Source of the DNA: Isoetes taiwanensis
Lineage: Eukaryota; Streptophyta; Lycopodiopsida; Isoetales; Isoetaceae
Assembly (NCBI GenBank): GCA_021234155.1
Contig: JAJEKV010000016.1
Span: 4,363,896 to 4,427,895, forward strand
Direction of reading: 5' to 3'
Length of the DNA stretch: 64,000 nt
A program made the translations under genes and the position numbers. How positions within the stretch are numbered: position 1 is the stretch's first letter; each line of letters begins with the position of its first letter. Shown here in pieces: positions 56,211 through 64,000 of this stretch. The notes under the pieces are model-generated. The model searched no databases and had not been told where the DNA came from. It saw only the letters and a list, made by a program, of their open reading frames with translations.

Positions 56211-56920
56211 TTACACAATGTCATAAAACAATAGATGAGTTTCCGAGTCCTCATCTAGCTCATCACTCTCGCTCAAAATCTCCGTATCTACATCAACTGG
56301 TTGAGATTCTAGATATGTATCTCTAATTTGTAGCAACTCAATCAGATACTTCCCTATGATGTCACCATGTAGCATAAAGAATGAAGGGAGATCCTCATAC
56401 TGAATTCCATATTTTGCTCGGAGTTCCTTGTAAGCACATCGTAACAATGTATGGTCTTCATCTTCTACTTGTGCTGTGTCACATAATTTGCAATATCTCA
56501 GATGTCTAGGTAATATGTGTCCCCATCTCCCAGTCTCCACACCCAAGTGGTGTGAGCTATCCTGCAAATTGCATGTCTCTTCTGTATAGATATATTGTCC
56601 CTCAGGTGTCTAGCTTCTCCCATGTCAGGGTTGATATTCTGCCTATACAAGATCATTTTTGTCTTTGGTTGCTTCCACATTTTCCTATGCACTCTTTGCA
56701 TTATCCATTGTCTCAAATCCGAGTCCACTTGGATTATTTCCTCCCATTGGATTTCCCACTTTCCAAGCCACTTTGTTACATCATGCAATAAGCCTTTTAA
56801 CTCGCTGGATAGTAGAGCCTTTTTAGTGATTCTTGAGTCATCCATATCCATATTGAGAGAGAGAGAGGGGGAGAGAGAGACGTAGAACACCTTAGCAAAA
56901 GCTAAACCCATTGAAGCCAA
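56211..56920 (-). pseudogene. LINE ORF2 C-terminal remnant
   Basis: On the minus strand, one frame (56920-56498) carries RKMWKQPKTKMILYRQNI and RHLRDNISIQKRHAICRIA. A frameshift near 56555 leads to SSHHLGVETGRWGHILPRHL, RYCKLCDTAQVEDEDHTLLR and CAYKELRAKYG (C-x2-C...H-x4-C). It matches the pattern of the remnant at 39566-39814 and is probably the same LINE lineage. No RT core is present nearby. Confidence 0.65.
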
Positions 56921-56980
56921 ACCTTAACTAAATAAATGTAAGACAGTATAATAAATGTGACCGTAAGGTGTTCCTTTGGG

Positions 56981-57122
<142 letters not shown>

Positions 57123-57864
57123 CTTTTTGAAAAATTGGTAGGAAGTGGTCTAGGTTGACAGAAGGGTGGAGATGGATATGGTCTGGATGGCTGTGTGGGA
57201 ACAAGAGTGGAGAGAGCAATGGTGAGAACAAGGCAAAATCGAGATCAATGCCAAAATCACAAGCAAGTTGGCACTTAAGGTTCAGAAGGAAGAGAGGTGC
57301 TATATCAAGGAAAATTTATATACGTGGAAAGCAAAGGCAATATTGACCGAAGTTATGGTGAAGGGTAGGATATAATTCGAACTAAACAATATGCTAACAT
57401 TAGCAGAAGGGTTGGAAGATTGCCCGTAAAGGCACGTAAAGACAACTCAACCTTAAAGACGATCTCCCCATGAACGATGAGACGTCTAGCAAAATAGGGC
57501 ACATGAAGGAACATAGCAAAAAATATATATATAATCCCAATAAGAAACTATATACCAGGTGTGAATAAGTGCATAGATAAGAGACCCAACAAAATCCTAA
57601 ATGCAAGTTTCACAAGGAAAAACAATTCCAATGTAACCTTTAATTCCATTTGCAGGACTACCACAGTCCTGGACTACCACAATCGTCGGATTTGTCGATC
57701 CTACGACTCAGATCGTATGTTGGGGCCTCTGGCCACCTCTCGTTTCGCTTATAGTCATTTATGATTGGAGGCGCCTATGATTTTCAAATATGAAATATGA
57801 GTTCGCCTAAGGTTTTGAGGGAATATCGAACCTCTATACAGCTTTGTCTACGATTTCAGAATAT

Positions 57865-57948
57865 GAAATACGGGAGTTCGAACCTCTATCAAAATAACTC
57901 AATGTCTTAATAAGACTACTTTAACCAATATACCAATTGAGCTGATGT
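57865..57948 (-). repeat. tRNA-like sequence with A and B boxes, possible SINE head
   Basis: The minus strand reads TCAGCTCAATTGGTATATTG (A-box and D-arm-like), and about 50 bases on, GGTTCGAACTCC (B box and T-loop). A weak anticodon-type stem (AGTCT/ACATT around TATTAAG) lies between. The acceptor stem is not convincing, so a pseudo-tRNA or SINE-type polymerase III promoter is more likely than a functional tRNA. Confidence 0.4.
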
Positions 57949-57949
57949 G

Positions 57950-60280
57950 ATTATTTTTTATCTTGAATCTATGTTTTTTTTTATAACCCATAAATTGTTT
58001 TAGGGATATGTGGCAGGATTATCTTTACATCCATATCAAATCCCCCTGGAACCCCCTGTTATTTTGCTACATATTCAAATGCATAAGATACCGACGAACA
58101 AATTTGCCCTAGGCCAAAGAATAAAACAAAGTCCACACAAAAGGGATCGACAACATCCAAAAACGTTCATAAAAATATCTAAAAATTGGACAAGCATATG
58201 TTATATCCTAATTCACAATAAAATGGCGAGTATATCATAGCTCAAAGTTTTACCCCATACTCTATTAGAATCCCATGGAAAACCAGTGCAAATATCACCG
58301 AGAAACTAGTACCAATATGCATGTGATGGCAAACTGGAAACCGCAAAACTGATACTATAAGCATGTGTAAGAGCAAAAGAAAAGACTATTATCGATATGC
58401 CTGTGATGGCAAACTGGGAAATCGAAAACCCAATACTGCAAGAAAACAAGTACCCTAAACATGTACAATGACAAAGAAAAGAAAAGGTTACAATTGCAGG
58501 ATAAACATGTACGATGGCAAAGAAAAAAAACAGATTACAATTGCATGAGTCAAAGAAAAAGAACAGATTACAATTGCATGAGTCAAGAATCAAACCTGGA
58601 TCTATATGATTGCAGTCAAACAACCTCACCAAGCAGATAAAGCACGAGATGGGATTAAAATACTGATTTACTATTTAAGTCGAAAACACTGAAATAACTG
58701 AACTAAAAAACCAGGTCAGTGAAACAGTGGTGCCAGCCTAAAGCATAGCTGGAGAAAGGAGGCGGAGATAATCGGAATCTCTGGCACTATGGCTGCTATG
58801 GAACGAAGGAACATGGGATTTGTTGAGCGATTGACACATGTGGGAAAGGGTGTAAAGCCAGATGCGGCCAAGGAATAAGGAAAAAGATAAAAAGCAGAAA
58901 AGGGACTGTAGATGCAAATTGAATTGAAAATCCAGATTGGAAGGCAGATCTGCAGGAGTCTTCCGATTGATTGAACTACAGGTTGTGCAGAAAAGAACTT
59001 ACGCTCTATGAATTGAGACCAATCAGAAAAAGGCAATGGCGAAACAACGTTTTATTGCACATGAATCAGAGAAGCAGAAGGCTTATAGATGTGCAAAAGG
59101 AGCTTAGGAATTGCAGGTGAAGGACGAAAATCAGAGAGAGGTGGATTAGAATCAAAGAACATATCGTAACAGCGATTTTTCCCGGGAAGCGTGGATTGGG
59201 CAAAACATAAAAAAAGCAGCCAATTCTCTAAGTTTCTGAAGACTAAGAGGAGATTGGGCTGTTGGATTGTTGGGATACTGCCCAGAATCCTACGGGATCA
59301 AACTCAGAAAGCCTGTATATCTCCTGTTCCTACAACAGTAGCAAAAGAGGAGAAATTATGTGCAAAGAAAAAGCCTGGGCACAAAACACAATCCCACCAT
59401 TTCGATAATAATTTATTAGCCAGAGAGCTTCCCGCTTTAGCAAATCAAGCTGTAAACACGATCCTCCGCCAAACTCTGACCCATAATCCATATCCACATA
59501 CATCTAATTGCTATAATGCAATTATTCCAAGGAATCAGCCGCAGAGAAGAGTAATAATTCCTCATATCAAGATGACAAAAATGACTAAATAAGCTCATAT
59601 GCAACAAACCCAAAGCCACTGGCAATGACTGTTAACGTGTACTTATCCAAAGGGAATCTATCCCATAACAGAAACTGATTCTAGCGAGATCAAGCTACAG
59701 GCACAATGGGCACAAGTACAAGTAACTCTCCATCAAAAATTGTGATAAGGAAGCACAAAGAATAATCAAGAAGCAATCAAAAATTAATGTGCATGCATGA
59801 AGGATTAAACCAGCAGAAAAAGAAAGGGCATGTATGAAGGTTCGATAATCATATTGCACTCACGAACACTTTCTGGATCATCGATTTCATCCGAAAGATT
59901 ATCTTCACAGTATAGTCCAGATGATTCCTAAGTAGCAAATCACCCAGAAAAGCATAAATCAAATGATTTAAAGGATTTCAAGAAATGTACCTGCCAGCTG
60001 TGACCCATCAGAAACATGCACAGCCCCAAGATGAAAACCATCATTCGAAGAAAAGATCAGAGTGTAGTGGTGCGCGAATAGAATAAGGATAGAGATCGAC
60101 TCCAAAGATCGTCCTGACGTGGAGAAGGAACTCCTAGCAGAAGATACGGATGGGAAAAAGCTCAAAGAGGAGGAGGAGAAGAAGATCTAGATGAAAAGGG
60201 TTCTGACAGAGGAGGAATGGAAAAGCTCAAAGATGAAAGCAACGGACAAGGAAGAAAGCTAATGGCTCGTCCCTCCCCAG
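57950..60280. other. Mostly non-coding; exon-like minus-strand blocks at 59.8-60.2 kb
   Basis: A direct repeat CAAAGAAAAAGAACAGATTACA-like unit is present at about 58515-58580, and a CTGTGATGGCAAACTGG duplication at about 58320 and 58400. On the minus strand, 60165-59995 reads LIFSSNDGFHLGAVHVSDG, ending at a donor-like GTACAT, and 59930-59850 reads LYCEDNLSDEIDDPESVREC. These could be captured exons, but I do not recognise the gene. Confidence 0.35.
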
Positions 60281-60318
60281 AATGGCGATCCGAGGGCTCG
60301 GATCGATGTGATTCTAGA

Positions 60319-61145
60319 GGTGCTATAACTTGTTTCTGTCAAACTCGAATCATGGGAGTTTGCGTTGCATTTTACATTTTTCTTGAATGATCACCAATCT
60401 GAAACTCGATGCAAATCGATGTCTATCAAAGTAGATCGATGTCTATCAAAGTAGATGTGTGTTTAGAGCGCTACTTCACCATCTATCTAAAGCATATGCC
60501 AATTCATTCTTTGCAGCTAACTAGGAATTATTCCAATTTACAATGCCAATTCATATTTTGCATGTCATATAGAGATTTGTATTTTAATTGGCTCGGCATG
60601 GGCATCATGCCCATTCACATGCCGATTCTCTAAATATATAGCACTTTGTGGAATGTATATTCATCTTTGTAATATGTAACCATCAATTAAACCCATATGC
60701 ATGGTCTATATATTCTCTTTCAAGGTAGATAGAAAATAGCCATATCCATGGTCTAGATATTCTGCTTTAAATTAGATAGAGGATAGAGCCATATCGAGAG
60801 TCTATATATTCTGTTTCATTCTTTGCATATTAAATAGAGATTATATTGCAAATGGACGCTATAGAGCCTTGACTCCGCATGGCCAAAATGCCCATTCAAA
60901 AGTCAATGCTCTAAATAGGTACCATTTTTGCAAAATGCATATCCATCTTTTTTTTGGGTTGCCCGTAGGGGGCAACCCTCTTGTTGGAGGGTGGAGTGAC
61001 GGTTTGAAGGCTTGGATTCGTTTTGATGATAATATGCCTTGGAATATCCTGTGTAACCGGATGCGATGGGTTGGTTTTTTCTAGGGTTTTCGTGAGGGCC
61101 AGTGACAGTTAGACGGTGAGGATTCACCTGCGATGTGCTTGATCG
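60319..61145. other. Upstream region of the glycosylase pseudogene; one hairpin
   Basis: CATATCCATGGTCTATATATTC-like units recur at about 60687, 60740 and 60790. A perfect hairpin, GGGTTGCC-cgtaggg-GGCAACCC, lies at 60956-60978. A short upstream ORF starts at ATG 61133 and overlaps the main ATG at 61146 in another frame. No gene is seen on either strand. Confidence 0.5.
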
Positions 61146-63178
61146 ATGGCACGAATGCTTCCTTATCTTTCCCTAAAGCCGGTTCCGGAAATGGGTCCAG
61201 AACAAGGCATTTTGCATGACCAGTTTTTAGTTTATTCAGGAGGATACAGTCTTGCTCCAGGAAGACAATCCGGCGTGTTGGAGCGTCCCCTTAGACTCAG
61301 AGATGGACAACCAATATTTGTGCAGATTTGGCAGGATGGGTCTGAACTGGTTGTGGATATCAAGTCCGGAAGGCAAGAGCTGGAATCTGATGACCTTGAA
61401 TGCATTCTTGTAAGAAATCTTTTTTGGTAAAACTATAAGAATGGCGTCGTATGGTATCATATGCAAGGGCTATAAACTTTGCAGGTTCAGGTGAAGAGAA
61501 TGCTGAGAATTTCTCAGGAAGAAAACGAGAAGATTGTCCATTTCCAAACATTACATCCCCAGGCTAAAGCTGAAAATTTTGGGCATTTGTTTCGGTCACC
61601 AACCTTGTTTGAAGACATGGTGAAAAGCCTCTTGCTTTGTAACTGTGGGTAAGTTGTTTTTAATTTCAGTCCTGATTCTGCTTTTTATGTTTCTGGGGGG
61701 TCCTCATGTCTTTCGATAAACAGTTTTGATTACTCTCATCAGATTGTGAGATCCTTTGTCTTGTAACATGGCATGGCTCCCGGAATTTTATATCAAGAAT
61801 AAAAAACAGCGTATTCTTTTTTAGTTTCAAAGCTTAGAAATACTGGAGATCTTGGCTGAAGATGTGCCCATTGTTATCGTACAATCAAGATAGCTGACAA
61901 CAATATGAGTGGGAAACATCAAAAGTTTTCTAGCTCTACACAGTTGAGATTAGGTTTCTTCTTTAAGTTAAACCTGTCAAAGTGCTTTCTTTTTCTTAGT
62001 TGTTTGGAAATCAGGTCACATGGAACTTTTATTATTAGCATCGAATCTTATGAGTATAGATGCCTTCATGCAGTTGGGGTCGGACTCTCAGCATGGCAAA
62101 ACTTTTATGCACGTTTCAAGCAAAGCTCTAGACCATCGTGCCTCTTGAAACACCAACTAGTTCTAAAATAAAAGGTGAAGATGTAAATTGCTCTGTAGAT
62201 AACAAGGTTGGAGTGTTTGAGCCAAATACTCCCCAAATTGAGGACTCAAAGAGAAGGAAGAAAGAAATTGTTGCCAGCTCACAGATGGGAAAAAGGAGGA
62301 GGAAGAGTGTGAGAAGAAAGCTTGAAGGTGTCTTTGTAAGTGGTTCTCCTGATAGTTTATCTCGGAATGTACAAAGCTTGAAGAAGCTTCCACGAGTAGC
62401 AATACTTTGTCTCAGATTGAAGAAGCAAACTGCAGAGAACAAATATTTAGAAGGACCGCAAATAATATAAGCGTGTTCTCGCTTCAAACTGAGCCATTTC
62501 AAATTGAGCCATGTCCAATGCCCGAAGATCTTGCCAACTTGGATCCTAGTGTTCTGGCAGAACATTGTGGACTTGGGTACCGGGCAAAGAGTATTGTCAA
62601 GCTGTCACATGATATATGTTCAGGAGTTCTTAACTTAAAAGATTTAGAGGGATATTCAGGCCAGGAACTGAGGACTGCATTACTAAGGTTGCACGGTTTT
62701 GGCCCTTATGCCAGTGCAAACGTTATGATGTGTATGGGTGACTATCGTGTTGTACCTACTGATACAGAAACAATCAGACACCTGAAGCATATAAGCCCTT
62801 AAGCTACAATGGTTATGTTCTTTTCTTCGAAAGTGTGTACTTACTGTGGGATGTGACCCCATTAGGTTCACCAAAGGCTGAACTGCAACCTTAAGAATGT
62901 AGCAGAACAAATTGTTGAGGTGTATGGTCGGTGCTCCCCTTATAATTTTCTTGCATATTGGTAAGAGGTGTGCATTTCTGTTTTTCTCTATTCTGCAAGT
63001 TATATTCATTTTCCTAGAACTGTTTTTAAAACTTGTTGCACTATTTCGTTTTCTAATACTTATCTTCTCCAGGCGGGAACTTTGGGATACTTACAACAAA
63101 CGTTTCGGGGGACTAAGTACAATGCCATCGTCATGTTATCATATGATTACAGGCCGAAACATGCGCAAAACTACATGA
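61146..63178 (+). pseudogene. HhH-GPD DNA glycosylase gene with at least three lesions
   Basis: The intact family removes damaged bases from DNA. Exons are 61146-61409 (MARMLPYLSLKPVPEMG), 61485-61648 (FRSPTLFEDMVKSLLLCNC), 62074-62790, 62866-62960 (LKNVAEQIVEVYGR) and 63073-63178 (ELWDTYNKRFGG, ending NMRKTT). Exon 3 carries the helix-hairpin-helix LLRLHGFGPYASANVMMCMG and the catalytic Asp in VPTDTETIRHL. The lesions are an in-frame TAG at 62129-62131, a frameshift near 62375, and a splice donor changed from GT to AT at 62791. All other junctions keep GT-AG and phase. The copy is thus a recently degraded pseudogene, or the reference base calls are wrong. Confidence 0.85.
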
Positions 63179-63189
63179 TCTGATTAGTA

Positions 63190-63745
63190 AAGGATTCTTT
63201 GAAGGGTTCATTGTGAGCTATGAACTGTTAACTTATCACAAGGACTATCATAGGCAGCATCAATGTATTACTGTCCCTAGCAAAATGGCAAGGTTTGTAA
63301 TGTAATCCCTAACTATTAACTTTATAATGAAGCTCCCTTATGCCGGGCAGACCAGCAAGCCAGCTAGTTGTTGCTTCATTGGACAATAATTATGTGTATG
63401 ACAATAGTGCACATTGGCAAACACCACCCGAGAGCTAAGAACAATTCGCTGTGTGTTAAATTGAATTAACAGGTTTATCGGGCTTCCTCAAATCCATCGA
63501 ATTACAAAATTGGTCAACAAGATGCTGGTGAACATTTGTAATAGTTTATGATAGGAAGCATACACTCGATATCACTAGTTGACTACAATGCAAGGGCAAT
63601 GTTATTCAGTTTCTTCTATCGAAATGAGGAGCTATGTTGCTGAAGATCCTCCAACAATACTGCTATGGGGAAAGGAGGGGATCTATTCTCTAATTGTTAG
63701 CAAAGTTTGAATATTTTTTTGAAGAAAAGAACAGCTGCATGAAAT
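63190..63745. other. No recognisable gene
   Basis: This is the 3' flank of the glycosylase pseudogene. It has AT-rich, short frames only and no repeat that I can relate to the other elements in the window. Confidence 0.45.
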
Positions 63746-63749
63746 AATT

Positions 63750-64000
63750 GCACAATGGTGGATATGGCCTGGTTATGCTTATGGTTATGGTGGGAGGTAT
63801 GGTATGGTATGGTATAAGCATGGCCATGGGGTGTACGGTGGAGGATATCCCCATGGTTATGACCCTGGATATGGTGGTCATAGAGGATATGGTATGGGCA
63901 TGGGCATGGTCATGGAGGGTATGGTGGAGGATATGCCCATGGTTATGACCCCGGATATGGTGGTCATAGAGGTCCAGGTCTTGGGATGATTTTCTACTAT
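63750..64000 (+). CDS. Gly/Tyr/His-rich protein segment, truncated by the window end
   Basis: A plus-strand frame reads YGGRYGMVWYKHGHGVYGGG, YPHGYDPGYGGHRGYGMGMG. After a shift of frame, GGGYAHGYDPGYGGHRGPG follows. The unit GGATAT(C/G)CCCATGGTTATGAC and what follows is repeated at about 63842 and 63930 (period about 88 bp). The style resembles plant glycine-rich cell-wall or stress proteins. The start is unclear and a frameshift lies between the repeats, so it may be a pseudogene. Confidence 0.45.

Noticed and set aside
60956-60978. Rho-independent terminator or Helitron end
   Set aside because: The hairpin is perfect but a bacterial terminator makes no sense here, and no CTRR-T follows at the right distance.

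Overview
This window is plant nuclear DNA, almost certainly from a land plant with a large, repeat-rich genome. The evidence is spliceosomal introns, a Ty1/copia retrotransposon, a plant-type L1 LINE with a poly(A) tail, MULE, hAT, CACTA, PIF/Harbinger and Helitron signatures, and degraded copies of host genes (oligoribonuclease, an HhH-GPD DNA glycosylase). Several protein types here (a DUF7869-like transposase and a ParB-like protein with a DGQHS box) make me suspect a non-flowering lineage such as a fern, lycophyte, bryophyte or gymnosperm. That is inference only. I see no prokaryotic or organellar genes.

Layout. 1-73: 3' end of a Helitron. About 0.4-6.3 kb: a decayed copia element, broken by a tandem pair of short repeats (1225-2307) and by a hAT element with a perfect 8-bp target duplication (2879-3695). 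6.3-9.3 kb: minus-strand coding remnants, a 116-bp tandem repeat, TTAGGG repeats and a CACTA-type end rich in CGTCGTTNAACGACG palindromes. 9.8-12.8 kb: a Helitron carrying an oligoribonuclease gene fragment with introns; its 3' end sits inside a hAT copy. 13.1-17.4 kb: a MULE whose three-exon transposase reads open for 823 codons, with a 20-bp subterminal array on one side. 20.0-25.8 kb: a composite foldback structure with arms up to about 1.3 kb and arrays of 19-20-bp units. 26.1-29.6 kb: a CACTA-like terminus and a DUF7869-like transposase gene broken by frameshifts and a stop. 30.0-30.9 kb: an unidentified captured gene fragment.

32.4-38.7 kb and 50.1-52.4 kb hold the most unusual material. 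They contain a ParB-like gene (minus strand), a divergently placed DUF8039-like gene, an FCP1/HAD-phosphatase-like gene and further coding remnants. Introns and spacers of these genes contain at least 18 near-copies of a 19-21-bp palindrome (AATCGCGCCWGGCGCGATT). The two blocks are separated by a Helitron end (40500), a 7.8-kb LINE with a 15-bp target duplication (41025-48828) and a second hAT element (49407-50010). I infer that they were one larger mobile or domesticated multi-gene unit.

54.0-60.3 kb repeats the short element family seen at 1.2-2.3 kb, with a LINE remnant and a long GA run. 61.1-63.2 kb is an HhH-GPD DNA glycosylase gene with at least three disabling lesions. The window ends in a Gly/Tyr-rich coding segment. 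Almost every protein-coding feature is a mobile-element gene or a broken copy; the MULE transposase is the best candidate for an intact gene.
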